Shown one piece after another: positions 13,422 through 21,863 of a stretch of 22,953 nucleotides of DNA. Location of the stretch: positions 1-22,953 of IMG/VR virus record IMGVR_UViG_3300024252_000088, one strand, 5' to 3'. Below the pieces are notes generated by a model. The model made no database searches. It saw only the letters and a program-made list of their open reading frames with translations, and was not told where the DNA came from. Positions within the stretch are counted from its first letter, which is position 1; every line of letters begins with the position of its first letter. The DNA comes from a virus. The position numbers were made by a program, and so were the translations under genes.

Positions 13422-13864
13422 TGTTTGGAATAGGAACAGTTTTAGGAAAGGTTTTTGGTACTGATAAAGCAGCAGCTTCTTTAATAAACAACGTATCGTC
13501 TGGACTTGACAAGCTTGTTTATACCAGTGAAGAAAAAGCAGAAGATCAAGCAAAGGCTATTACGGAAGCTAGAACAATGCTTGTTAACTGGATGGATGCA
13601 ACCAAAGGACAGAATTTAGCAAGAAGACTTATTGCTTTAAGCATTGTATCTATTTGGTTATTTCAGTATATTGCTTGTATGTTTTTAAATGTTGTAGCTA
13701 TTTGGGTAGCAAATTCAGATAAACTTATAGAGTCTGCAAATATTATTGGTGGGTATGCGGAGAAGATGAATGGGGCGGTTATGCTTATTCTTGGTTTTTA
13801 TTTTGCTGCCCCGTATATGGGTAAAATGGTAGATGGTGCAATGGCTAAGTTTAGTGGAAAATAA
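13421..13864 (+). CDS. Holin, 3TM/GTA type
   Basis: 147 residues. The N-terminal third is soluble (GTDKAAASL...SEEKAEDQAKAI), matching the 'GT-x-KA ... SEEKA' pattern of the 3TM phage/GTA holin family. Hydrophobic stretches follow at about 66-94 and 116-135, enough for two or three membrane passes. It sits between the M15 endolysin and the large terminase. It would form the inner-membrane lesion that releases the signal-less endolysin. Confidence 0.75.
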   Translation: MFGIGTVLGKVFGTDKAAASLINNVSSGLDKLVYTSEEKAEDQAKAITEARTMLVNWMDATKGQNLARRLIALSIVSIWLFQYIACMFLNVVAIWVANSDKLIESANIIGGYAEKMNGAVMLILGFYFAAPYMGKMVDGAMAKFSGK

Positions 13865-15340
13865 ATGGAATTGAATACTGAAATAAATAAAGGGGTTTTA
13901 GCGAAGCTTACTGAGTGGAAGAAAAGTGCTCTTACATTTGCAGTTGAGTGTATTAAAGTTACCCCTTCGACTCAGCAAATTGAACTTCTTCAAGCTATTT
14001 CAAACGAGAAAAGAGTTTCTGTACGAAGTGGTCATGGAGTTGGTAAAGATGCAAGTGCTTCATGGATTGTGCTGTGGTTTCTGGTTACCAGGCCTTATGC
14101 GAAAGTGGTTGTAACTGCACCGACTAACCGTCAGCTTAGAGATATATTTCTTTCTGAGATTTCTAAATGGCTTAGGCAATCGATAGTAGCTGATGAGTTT
14201 ATAGTTAGAAAAGATTCTATTCAGCATAAAGAGGCTCCAAAAGAGTGGTGGATGCGGCTGATTTCTCCTTCTATTCGAGCTACAAAAGAAGAGCAGGGTG
14301 AAACTTTAGCTGGTTTACATGGCGATCACTTATTGATAGTTTGTGATGAAGCGAGTGGTATTCCTGATCCAACTTACATACCGTTAGAGGGTGCGATTAC
14401 TCAGCCTGATAATAAAGTACTTTTAATTGGTAATATGACTAAGAACTTTGGTTACTTTTACGATACACATTTTCATGCTGAAATAAAAAAGCAGTGGAGA
14501 AAGTTTCATTGGGATTCAAGAAATTCCACAAACGTTGATCCAAGTATGCCTGAATACTTTGCTATGAAATATGGTCTTGATTCGAATGTGTTTAGGATTA
14601 GGGTTGAGGGAAATCCCCCGCTTCAGGATGAAAACACGCTTATACCACTTTGGTCTGCACAGCAGTGTATTGGGCAACAGTTTGAAGTTGCTGAAGATGA
14701 GCCCCTTTACCTTGGTGTGGATGTAGCTAGATACGGCGATGATTGTTCTATTATTTTACCGAGAAAAGGCTTACGAATTGATCCTTGGGAGACGTTTAGA
14801 AAGTTAAACACAATAGATCTTGGTGGGTTTATTAACCAGACTTATCAAGAGTTGAAAGCTGACGGGATTGGGATTGATTCTATTGGTGTTGGAGCCGGGG
14901 TTGCTGATTGGCTTGAAAAACGTAAGTTGAAGAATCTTTATCAAGTAAATGTAACTATGGCTTCAAGTAATATTGCAAAGTTTCATAAACTCCGGGATGA
15001 GCTTTGGTGTAGAGTTAGAGATAATTGTTTACTTGGGAAATACTCGTTTCCTGATGTTAAGGTTAGTGGGGAGCCGGAGAGTCTTGGACAACAGCTTGCA
15101 AGTGAACTTGCTACAGTTAGATATAGTTTTAATGCTCATGGTGGGTATGTTATAGAATCTAAAAAAGATTTAAAGACTAGGGGAATTGATAGTCCGAATA
15201 TTGCTGATGCACTTTGTATTACGGAGTATTTTTCTAATGACAGTACAAGAGTATTTGCTAAGGATAAAGAAAATTATTACTCGGAGTTTGGAAAGTATAG
15301 AGATTATCATAGTAGTGAATCTGCTTGGATGGGGAGTTAA
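13865..15340 (+). CDS. Terminase large subunit
   Basis: 491 residues, the usual length. The ATPase half has Walker A SGHGVGK (55-61), the TAPT motif at 84-87 and Walker B LLIVCDEA (156-163). The nuclease half has an RNase H-like fold with acidic residues in GVDVARYGDD (D286), GIGIDSIGVG (D338) and the C-terminal DSPNIADAL (D447). It is the motor and headful or cos nuclease for DNA packaging, docking on the portal encoded two genes later. Its small-subunit candidate lies at 2991, unusually far upstream. Confidence 0.92.
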   Translation: MELNTEINKGVLAKLTEWKKSALTFAVECIKVTPSTQQIELLQAISNEKRVSVRSGHGVGKDASASWIVLWFLVTRPYAKVVVTAPTNRQLRDIFLSEISKWLRQSIVADEFIVRKDSIQHKEAPKEWWMRLISPSIRATKEEQGETLAGLHGDHLLIVCDEASGIPDPTYIPLEGAITQPDNKVLLIGNMTKNFGYFYDTHFHAEIKKQWRKFHWDSRNSTNVDPSMPEYFAMKYGLDSNVFRIRVEGNPPLQDENTLIPLWSAQQCIGQQFEVAEDEPLYLGVDVARYGDDCSIILPRKGLRIDPWETFRKLNTIDLGGFINQTYQELKADGIGIDSIGVGAGVADWLEKRKLKNLYQVNVTMASSNIAKFHKLRDELWCRVRDNCLLGKYSFPDVKVSGEPESLGQQLASELATVRYSFNAHGGYVIESKKDLKTRGIDSPNIADALCITEYFSNDSTRVFAKDKENYYSEFGKYRDYHSSESAWMGS

Positions 15341-15346
15341 GGGAAA

Positions 15347-15538
15347 ATGGAAATAGTTAAGTATAATGAAAAGAAAAAAGTTTTATCTATGAAATTTAAC
15401 ACTGACGCTATATGGAAGTACAATGGTGTAGATAAAAAAGCGTATGATAAGCTTACATCTGCGAAGTCATTAGAAAAAGCTGTTAAAGATTTACTACATA
15501 AACCACTTATAGTTGGTACACATAAAGAGGTAAAATGA
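15347..15538 (+). CDS. KTSC-domain small protein
   Basis: 63 residues matching the KTSC pattern: VKYNEKKKVLSMKF, a Y-x-Y-like WKYNGV, then AYDKLTSAKSLEKAV. KTSC domains occur alone in phages and also at the ends of lysyl-tRNA synthetases and other proteins; their role is not settled. The stop overlaps the start of the portal gene (ATGATG), so translation is coupled and the dose is tied to portal. Confidence 0.7.
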   Translation: MEIVKYNEKKKVLSMKFNTDAIWKYNGVDKKAYDKLTSAKSLEKAVKDLLHKPLIVGTHKEVK

Positions 15539-17559
15539 TGAGCTCACAAGCAGATAAAAAAATTCTTAAAGAGGTCCAAGATAGGTTTACAAAAGCTGTT
15601 GATGAAGATGAAGAGAATAATCGACTTGCTCTTGATGACCTTAATTTTGTTGGTGTAGATGGAGCTCAATGGCCTGAAGAAGTAAAAGCTATGCGTACAG
15701 CTGATGGAAGACCTTGTTTAACTATTGATAAAATGTCTGCGTTTATTGATCAGGTTGTTGGTGATCAGCGAATGAATAGGCCGTCTATTAAGGTTATTCC
15801 AGTAGATTCTAAAGGTGACCCCGAAGTTGCTAGGATTCTTGGTGGCTGGATTAAACATGTGCAGCATGTTTCGAAAGCGGATATAGCAATAGATCATGGC
15901 TTTGAACACGCAGTTACTTGTGGTGTCGGGGCTATGCGGGTTGTGACTAAATATATAAATGATACTTCTTTTGACCAAGATGCTTATATTGAAAAGGTGG
16001 ATAATGCGTTAGCTATTTATTGGGGTAAACACCTTGAGTATGATTGTTCAGACGCTAAATATTGTATTATTGTTTCTGATATGGATAGAGACGAGTATAA
16101 AGAAAAATATAATAAAGAACCAATGGAGTTTAATACAGTTAGTAACGAGTATGTTGCTGGTTGGTGTACAAAAGATACTGTTAGACTGGTAGAGTACTTT
16201 GTAAAAGAACCCCGGAAACAGGTTATTTATTTGCTTGATGATGATAGGGTTGTGAGTAAGCTGGAAGAGGGTGATGTGGTAAGTCAGAAAAGACGTATAG
16301 AATCTTATGATATTATGTGGTATCTTGTTTCAGGTAGTGAGGTGCTTGAGAAGAAAAAATGGGTAGGAAAGAAGTATATTCCTATTATTCCTATTTGGGG
16401 TAAAGAGTTAAACGTAGGTGGAAAGGTTAAAAGACGGGGTTTGATTAGAAAAGCTAAAGATGCTCAGCGTATGTATAATTATTGGAGCTCTACAGACACT
16501 GAAATAGCTACATTGCAACCAAAAGTTCCTTATCTTGTTACTCCGAAACAGATATCTGGACACGAGTCACAGTGGAACGAAGCACAGAGAAAGAATTATC
16601 CTTATCTGCTGGTTAACTTTGATGAGAAAGCACCGGGGTGGCCTAAGAGAGAAGTACCTCCGCAGGCTTCTAGTGCAATGATTGAGAGGATTCAGACCAC
16701 TGACCAGGAAATGCGTGATACAGTTGGGTTGCAGAAAGCAAGCCTTGGTATGCAAAGTAATGAAAGATCTGGAAAGGCTATTATAGAAAGGAAAAAAGAG
16801 GGTGATGTTGGTACTTTTTCTTTTGTGGATAATTTAGCCCGGTCTATTCAACAACTTGGTAGAGTACTTGTGGATATGGCTCCGGGGTTACTTGATACAG
16901 AAAGAGTCATACGACTTGGTCTGGATAATGGGGAGCAAGAGTTTGTTGGTGTAAATCAAGAAGTAGAAGAGTCTGGAATTAAGCAAATTTTAAATGACAC
17001 ATCTGTAGGTACATATGATGTAGTAGTTACTGTTGGCCCAAGTTTTACTACACAAAGAACAGAAGCCCGGCAGTCTATGTCAGAGTTCATTCAGTACTAC
17101 CCACAAGCTGCTCCAATTATTGGTGATTTGTTTGCGAAAGCTATGGACTGGCCTGGAGCGGAGGAAGTTTCAGAGCGGCTTGAGTTTCTACTTCCACCCG
17201 AGGTTAAAGAAGCTAAAGCAGCTAAAGATGCTAAACAAAGTGGTGAGGCGCCTCCTCCACCTACACCACCTCCTCCGCTCTCACCTGAAGATCAGCTTGC
17301 TATAGAAAATGGGAAGATTAAGCTCCAAGAAGGTCAGTTGAAATTACAGGCTGGGCAGGTTAAACTTCAAGAGGGAAATTTAGCACTTGAAGAACAAAAA
17401 GTTGCACTTGAAGAAGAAAAGGTTAAACTTGCTCAAGCGGAAGTAAAACTTATACAGATACGACAAGAGACGAAAATGAAAGCTGTTGATTTTATTGAAG
17501 GGAGGAAAGAGAAAAAAGAAGAAACAGCTAAGATTGAAAAGACTAAGATTGAAAAGTGA
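15535..17559 (+). CDS. Portal protein, P22 type
   Basis: 674 residues, close to the 725 of P22 gp1. The N-terminal EENNRLALDDLNFVGVDGAQ followed by WP, and LTIDKMSAFIDQVVGDQRMN at about 63-82, are hallmarks of the P22-like portal family. About residue 572 there is a proline-rich hinge (PPPPTPPPP), followed by a long charged helix with a repeating LQEGQLKLQ / LEEQKVALEE pattern up to the lysine-rich end. P22 portal has a comparable C-terminal helical barrel. The dodecameric ring is the DNA gate at the head vertex and docks terminase. Confidence 0.9.
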   Translation: MMSSQADKKILKEVQDRFTKAVDEDEENNRLALDDLNFVGVDGAQWPEEVKAMRTADGRPCLTIDKMSAFIDQVVGDQRMNRPSIKVIPVDSKGDPEVARILGGWIKHVQHVSKADIAIDHGFEHAVTCGVGAMRVVTKYINDTSFDQDAYIEKVDNALAIYWGKHLEYDCSDAKYCIIVSDMDRDEYKEKYNKEPMEFNTVSNEYVAGWCTKDTVRLVEYFVKEPRKQVIYLLDDDRVVSKLEEGDVVSQKRRIESYDIMWYLVSGSEVLEKKKWVGKKYIPIIPIWGKELNVGGKVKRRGLIRKAKDAQRMYNYWSSTDTEIATLQPKVPYLVTPKQISGHESQWNEAQRKNYPYLLVNFDEKAPGWPKREVPPQASSAMIERIQTTDQEMRDTVGLQKASLGMQSNERSGKAIIERKKEGDVGTFSFVDNLARSIQQLGRVLVDMAPGLLDTERVIRLGLDNGEQEFVGVNQEVEESGIKQILNDTSVGTYDVVVTVGPSFTTQRTEARQSMSEFIQYYPQAAPIIGDLFAKAMDWPGAEEVSERLEFLLPPEVKEAKAAKDAKQSGEAPPPPTPPPPLSPEDQLAIENGKIKLQEGQLKLQAGQVKLQEGNLALEEQKVALEEEKVKLAQAEVKLIQIRQETKMKAVDFIEGRKEKKEETAKIEKTKIEK

Positions 17560-17568
17560 AGTAAGAAA

Positions 17569-17583
17569 GGTCAAATTTTGACC
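17569..17583. promoter_or_regulatory. Palindrome GGTCAAATTTTGACC
   Basis: A 7-bp-arm palindrome with a one-base centre in the gap between portal and scaffold. Fourteen of its 15 bases recur at 3489-3502, and a variant lies at 143-157. The flanking TAAGAAAGGTCAAA also recurs at 43-56. A phage regulator site is possible. Confidence 0.4.
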
Positions 17584-17610
17584 AATTAACCCAACAAGTG
17601 GCTAAGCTGC

Positions 17611-17637
17611 TTGCAACAAGTCAAAGGAGACTTGCAA
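17611..17637 (+). promoter_or_regulatory. Hairpin presenting the scaffold ribosome site
   Basis: TTGCA (17611-17615) plus AGTC (17619-17622) pair with GACTTGCAA (17629-17637), leaving a three-base bulge. The loop is AAAGGA, which holds most of the Shine-Dalgarno sequence, and the stem ends on the A of the start codon. P22 scaffold is known to control its own synthesis after transcription, so this is a plausible site for such control here. Confidence 0.45.
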
Positions 17638-18605
17638 TGTTAAAGACGTTAAATGAAATTAAAGATGCAGAAATGTTAGACCCAGGAGTTGTTAATGGAA
17701 TTGATAATCCTAACTTAGATTCTGTTGATTCAACTGAACCTATTTCGTCTGATGGAGACAATCTTACAGACGATGGAAAAGTTGCAGAAGGTGAAGTAAA
17801 AAAAGAGGAAAAGAATGACGAAAAAAAGACTGAAAAAAAGGTCGAAGAAGGGGTTAAAGCGGTCAAAGAAAAAAAAGAAGAACCTGGTAAAACCAGCGAA
17901 GAACTTGATGTAAATGAGAACGATTCAAAAACAGTACAAAAGCGGATTGGTAAGTTGACGAAAAAGTGGCGTACTGCAGAGCGTGAAAGAGATCTTAAAG
18001 AAGAAAAGATTGCTAAGTTAGAAGCAGAATTGCAAAAAGCAACTGCGAAAATTCCGGATGTAAGTAAACCGCTAAAAGTAGATTTTGAAGACGAAGATGA
18101 TTTTATTGAAGCCTTGGCTGAATGGAAAGTTGATGCGAAGTTGAAAACTATTCAAAAAGGTGGAGAAAAGAAAGATGAAGAAAAAGCTACAAAAAAAGAT
18201 GTAGAAGAATCGTACGATGGGCTTGATGATGCAATGGATAGAGGAAAAGAAAAGTACACAGACTTTGATGATCTTGTACTTGATGATACTCTCATTATTA
18301 GTTCAGAAGTTACGCGTATACTTTTAGACACGGAAAGCCCGGAAGATGTTTTGTATTATCTTGCGAGTAATCCTGAAAAGTCTGAAAAAATATGTAACCT
18401 CAGTTTGGTAAAAGCTGCTAGAGAAATTGGTAAAATCGAAGTAAGTTTGGGGAAGGTAGAGGCAGAGCCTAAGCCCAAGCCAAATAAAAAACAATCAAAG
18501 GCTCCAGCTCCAATATCTCCCGTCAGGACAGATGGTGTGGTCGATAAAGACCCTGATCAAATGTCCCCGAAGGAATATAAAGCTTGGAGAGAAAGTAAAA
18601 AATAG
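17637..18605 (+). CDS. Scaffolding protein
   Basis: 322 residues from the ATG at 17637, which has AGGAGA nine bases upstream; a GTG at 17598 in the same frame lacks a ribosome site. Highly charged, with no cysteine apart from one near the end: an acidic N-terminus, a lysine/glutamate stretch, a coiled-coil region (about 120-150) and a short basic C-terminus (SPKEYKAWRESKK) like the coat-binding helix-turn-helix of P22 gp8 (303 aa). Its place between portal and coat is exactly that of P22. It directs procapsid assembly and then leaves. Confidence 0.82.
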   Translation: MLKTLNEIKDAEMLDPGVVNGIDNPNLDSVDSTEPISSDGDNLTDDGKVAEGEVKKEEKNDEKKTEKKVEEGVKAVKEKKEEPGKTSEELDVNENDSKTVQKRIGKLTKKWRTAERERDLKEEKIAKLEAELQKATAKIPDVSKPLKVDFEDEDDFIEALAEWKVDAKLKTIQKGGEKKDEEKATKKDVEESYDGLDDAMDRGKEKYTDFDDLVLDDTLIISSEVTRILLDTESPEDVLYYLASNPEKSEKICNLSLVKAAREIGKIEVSLGKVEAEPKPKPNKKQSKAPAPISPVRTDGVVDKDPDQMSPKEYKAWRESKK

Positions 18606-18616
18606 GAGAAAATAAC

Positions 18617-19834
18617 ATGGTTTCAAGTAATACATTATTGACTCCAACGATTATAGCAAAAGAAGCTTTAATGCAGTTGACTAATAATCTTGGTATGTCT
18701 CAGCACGTTTATCGTTCGTATAAGAATGAGTTTAGAAAAGTAGGTGAAACTATTACTATACGTAAACCTAATAAATTTAGGGTAACCAAAGCTCAGTCAA
18801 GAACTAATACCAATCTTTCTGAGCCTTCAACCACTCTGACTGTAAGTACACAGGCACATGTCTCCTGGGCATTTAGCTCTGTAGAACTTACACAGAATAT
18901 TGAACAATACAGTGCGAGGTATATTACCCCGGCTGCTCAGGCACTTGCGAATCAGGTAGATGCTGATCTTTGTGGTCTGTATGTTGATGTTTATAATTAT
19001 GCTGGAACTCCTGGTACAACACCTGCAACTTTTAAGGTTCTTGGTGATTGTCAGACAATTCTGGATAATGAATCTGCTCCTCAGGAAATGCGTTATGCAA
19101 TGTTGAATCCTGCAGCACATTGGACTTTAGCTGATGGTTTGAAAGGTACATTTGCTGCGAAACCAGCACTTGATCTTCATACTAAAGGTTATCTTGGTAC
19201 AGTTGCTAATCTGTCTCTGTATATGGATCAGAACATTAAAACCCATACTACTGGGGCATTTACTACAAGTGCAACTCCGTTAGTTGATGCAACTGCACCG
19301 GCTACTGGAGCAACTACATTTTCAACTGATGGTTGGAATGCGAGCTCTAGTACTGTTACAGCTGGTGATATTTTTACTGTAGCAACAGTTAATCAGGTTA
19401 ATAATATGTCTGGTGTAAGTACCGGTAACCTACATAGATGGGTTTGTACAGCGAATACTACCTCTAGTGGTGGTAATATGGCAACCCTAGCAATTTCACC
19501 AACTATTACATTTGCTGGTAGTGGTAATCTTGCTTATGATAATGTAGACGCTCTTCCAGTAGATGGCGATGCAATGACTTTTGTTGGTACAGAATCTACT
19601 GCTTATGCACAGAACCTTGTATTTCATCCTAATGCGTTTTGCCTTGTAACCCTGCCGCTGGAAATGCCAGCTAATGTTTGGGGTTCACGACAGACTGATA
19701 AAGATGCCGGTGTTTCCATTAGAGTGGTAAAACAGTATGATATAGATGCCGACGAAGAGATTATAAGGATGGACATATTGTACGGGATTAAGACTTTATA
19801 TCCTGAACTTGCTGTAAGACTCTGGGGAGAATAA
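18617..19834 (+). CDS. Major capsid (coat) protein, P22 gp5 type
   Basis: 405 residues (P22 gp5 has 430), with an AGGAG ribosome site. The N-terminal NTLLTPTIIAKEALMQL, the GETITIRKP strand and VTKAQ, and the C-terminal run of DADEEIIRMDILYGIKTLYPELA are characteristic of P22-type coat proteins with the HK97 fold. The Thr/Ala-rich middle (about 205-320) probably corresponds to the inserted I-domain region. A structured intergenic element follows, which may adjust expression of the next gene relative to coat. Confidence 0.88.
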   Translation: MVSSNTLLTPTIIAKEALMQLTNNLGMSQHVYRSYKNEFRKVGETITIRKPNKFRVTKAQSRTNTNLSEPSTTLTVSTQAHVSWAFSSVELTQNIEQYSARYITPAAQALANQVDADLCGLYVDVYNYAGTPGTTPATFKVLGDCQTILDNESAPQEMRYAMLNPAAHWTLADGLKGTFAAKPALDLHTKGYLGTVANLSLYMDQNIKTHTTGAFTTSATPLVDATAPATGATTFSTDGWNASSSTVTAGDIFTVATVNQVNNMSGVSTGNLHRWVCTANTTSSGGNMATLAISPTITFAGSGNLAYDNVDALPVDGDAMTFVGTESTAYAQNLVFHPNAFCLVTLPLEMPANVWGSRQTDKDAGVSIRVVKQYDIDADEEIIRMDILYGIKTLYPELAVRLWGE

Positions 19835-19842
19835 TAGTAAAC

Positions 19843-19907
19843 TGGTAGATGTAGCTGACTAGGCCACAAGTTACATCTACCATAATTAAAGCAGGGCTTA
19901 ATAGGAG
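19843..19907 (+). ncRNA. Stem with possible pseudoknot before ribosome site
   Basis: TGGTAGATGTA (19843-19853) and TACATCTACCA (19872-19882) form a perfect 11-bp stem, which three more pairs (19854-19856 with 19869-19871) extend to 14. Loop bases TAGGCC (19860-19865) can pair with GGCTTA (19895-19900, one G-U), whose end is two bases before the AGGAG ribosome site at 19903. There is no T-run, so a classic terminator is unlikely. Either mRNA stabilisation after coat or translation control of the next gene is possible. Confidence 0.5.
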
Positions 19908-19915
19908 ATAAGAAA

Positions 19916-21151
19916 ATGGGTTTAAATTTAAGGTATAGTCCACTTGAGTGGGATGAAGCAACTAAAACATTGGAAATGGGAGCTGCTACTACGGGACTTT
20001 CATTAACTGGAGCTATTACTACACCGGTTTCAATAACTGGTGCTTTTACAACAGGTATTAATATAGCGGCTGATGGTACTACTGCTATAGCGGTTACCAG
20101 TGCGTTTACTGGTACAACTATGCTGTCGTTAGCCGGTACAGCAACAGATGGTATTAAAATTAGTGGTATTTGTGCAGATGGTATTGAAATTTCTGCAGCT
20201 GCAACTACAACTGGTCTTAATGTTTCTGCAGATTGTGTGACGGGTATTACAATAGGCGCTCAAACCACGGCTGGAATTTCTATAGGAGCAACCGGAACCG
20301 GGCTTGCCATAACTGGCGCTACCTCAGTTGCTGCTCTTCATATTTCTGGAGTCTGGGGCGAGAGTGCTAATTTGGGCGGTATTTTAATCGCTGGAGATGC
20401 CTCTGGCACAGCGCTTGCTCTTGGGGCGCACACAACGGAAATGATAGTGACCAGGGTAAATGTTACAGCCGCTGTTACAAATAGCAGTAACTTCATGGCA
20501 AATTATACCACGATGGCAACATCTGCGGCAATGGCGGATGGTTTTATAATGGGTCATTATATAAGATGCAATATAAACCATCTTGCATATGAGAATTATG
20601 CTATGTATGGCAGGATGAATGTTACCGTAGCACAGACGGGCGATTCTGCAAATCAGTTCATCGGTGTATTTGGTAACTGTACTATGAGTGGTCATGCCCA
20701 TGCTCTTCTTGATACTGGTGGTTGTTATGGTGTTCTTGGTACAGCTTCAATTGCAACAGGCGGAACGCTTGACCAGCCATTGATTGCAGGTTATTTTGAT
20801 TGTAATGCAGTTGATAATATTGCGGGTGTAACATTAGCAGTAAAAGCAAGAATGCAGGGATACACCGATTTTGGTGTTGAGGCGTTCTGCCAAACAAATA
20901 ACGCTACAGCAGGCTTTCATATCAGAGCTACTGCGGCGGCTGTCCTACCTGTTGGTATTTTATTCACTGGCGAGAATGTTGGTGGGCAGGGGAGTATTAC
21001 AAAAGCGTTTAAGTTTGCAGCGGCTACTAATTGTGGGATTGCAGCGAATACAAACGCGTTAACCCTTACTGAAACATCGCACCATATTGTTGTTGATATT
21101 GCAGGGACAAATTATTATGTTCCTATATTTGACAAGAGTACATGGAATTAA
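19916..21151 (+). CDS. Beta-repeat protein, possible head fibre or decoration
   Basis: 411 residues. Residues about 24-145 are a run of ten- to twelve-residue repeats of the form TGIxIxGAxT, as expected of a beta-roll, beta-helix or triple beta-spiral shaft. The rest is a Gly/Ala/Thr-rich globular part with several cysteines and histidines. It has a good AGGAG site and sits directly after coat, where P22-like phages may carry decoration or head-fibre genes. It is enclosed by two structured intergenic elements, so it may be an inserted module. No named family is recognised. Confidence 0.6.
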   Translation: MGLNLRYSPLEWDEATKTLEMGAATTGLSLTGAITTPVSITGAFTTGINIAADGTTAIAVTSAFTGTTMLSLAGTATDGIKISGICADGIEISAAATTTGLNVSADCVTGITIGAQTTAGISIGATGTGLAITGATSVAALHISGVWGESANLGGILIAGDASGTALALGAHTTEMIVTRVNVTAAVTNSSNFMANYTTMATSAAMADGFIMGHYIRCNINHLAYENYAMYGRMNVTVAQTGDSANQFIGVFGNCTMSGHAHALLDTGGCYGVLGTASIATGGTLDQPLIAGYFDCNAVDNIAGVTLAVKARMQGYTDFGVEAFCQTNNATAGFHIRATAAAVLPVGILFTGENVGGQGSITKAFKFAAATNCGIAANTNALTLTETSHHIVVDIAGTNYYVPIFDKSTWN

Positions 21152-21161
21152 TAAAACCAAT

Positions 21162-21237
21162 TTCCCGAGATAGAGTCCATGGCTTGAACGGCTGATTCCT
21201 GGTCAGCCTTCTCGGGAATAACCCCAGGAAACAGGAG
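21162..21237 (+). ncRNA. Pseudoknotted leader before the 102-aa gene
   Basis: TTCCCGAGA (21162-21170) pairs perfectly with TCTCGGGAA (21210-21218). Inside, GGCTGA (21190-21195) pairs with TCAGCC (21203-21208). The entire seven-base loop TTCCTGG (21196-21202) is the exact complement of CCAGGAA (21224-21230), which ends two bases before the AGGAG ribosome site (21233-21237). This gives a three-helix pseudoknot ending at the ribosome site, suggestive of a translational switch or attenuator. Confidence 0.6.
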
Positions 21238-21246
21238 ATTAAAAAG

Positions 21247-21555
21247 ATGAAACTTGATGTAAGAGAAAGAATTATTTTAAGTCAGATTTTACCGAAAGAG
21301 GGGAGTTTTACAAATTTGAAACTTATTCGTGTAATGCAAGAGGAGTTATCATTTTCTGAGGCGGAGAATAAGATTTTAGACTTTAAACAAGCGGAAGATC
21401 GACTTACTTGGTCAGAGGATACTGTTGAGCAAAAAGATATTGAGTTTGGAGAGGTTATAGAAAAGCTTATAGTAAGTAAACTAACCGAGCTTGATAAAGA
21501 AGAAAAATTAACAAATGAACACTTTTCTTTGTGTGAAAAATTTATGGAGAATTAA
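21247..21555 (+). CDS. Conserved-type small phage protein, unknown function
   Basis: 102 residues after a strong AGGAG site. The protein is charged and helical, with LSxAE- and LTWSED-like segments and a LTNEHFSLCEKFME ending. I associate this general pattern with small conserved phage proteins but can give no function. It lies between the beta-repeat gene and the gp4-like gene. A pseudoknot-type leader directly precedes its ribosome site, which may set its level within the late message. Confidence 0.7.
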   Translation: MKLDVRERIILSQILPKEGSFTNLKLIRVMQEELSFSEAENKILDFKQAEDRLTWSEDTVEQKDIEFGEVIEKLIVSKLTELDKEEKLTNEHFSLCEKFMEN

Positions 21556-21557
21556 AA

Positions 21558-21857
21558 ATGGTTAGTAAAAATAATTTACTTAACTCGGGAATCAGACACG
21601 AAAGAGAAAAGTTAAGTATCAAAGATTTTGAAGAAAATGGTTGGCCTAAGCGTCTTTATCACGAAGACTTTAGAGCCGGTAAAGTATTTCAAACTTTAAT
21701 AGAACAAGAAGAACAATTTAAAGAGGGTTGGGTTGAATCTCCAGCTGATCTTCCAGAAGAAGTAGAGGAAAAGGAAGAAGATTTCTTTAGTGCGTTTGAA
21801 GATAAGAAACCGAAGACTAGAAAAACTAGAAAGACTAAAAAGACTAAAAAAGGATAA
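21558..21857 (+). CDS. Small protein with acidic middle and basic tail
   Basis: 99 residues with a GGAG ribosome site inside the end of the preceding gene. The first half has an HEREKLSIKDFEENGWPKRL-type segment, the middle is strongly acidic (EEVEEKEEDFF) and the tail is a Lys/Thr-Arg repeat (KTRKTRKTKKTKK). The polybasic tail suggests contact with DNA. Possibly a minor head or packaging accessory protein, judged from position only. Confidence 0.65.
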   Translation: MVSKNNLLNSGIRHEREKLSIKDFEENGWPKRLYHEDFRAGKVFQTLIEQEEQFKEGWVESPADLPEEVEEKEEDFFSAFEDKKPKTRKTRKTKKTKKG

Positions 21858-21863
21858 ATAATT

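Noticed and set aside
17598-17636. Upstream GTG start for the scaffold gene
   Set aside because: It has no ribosome site, whereas the ATG at 17637 has AGGAGA at the right distance.
19843-19882. Intrinsic terminator after the coat gene
   Set aside because: The stem is strong, but no T-run follows on the plus strand (CATAATTAAAG) and the late genes continue in the same direction.
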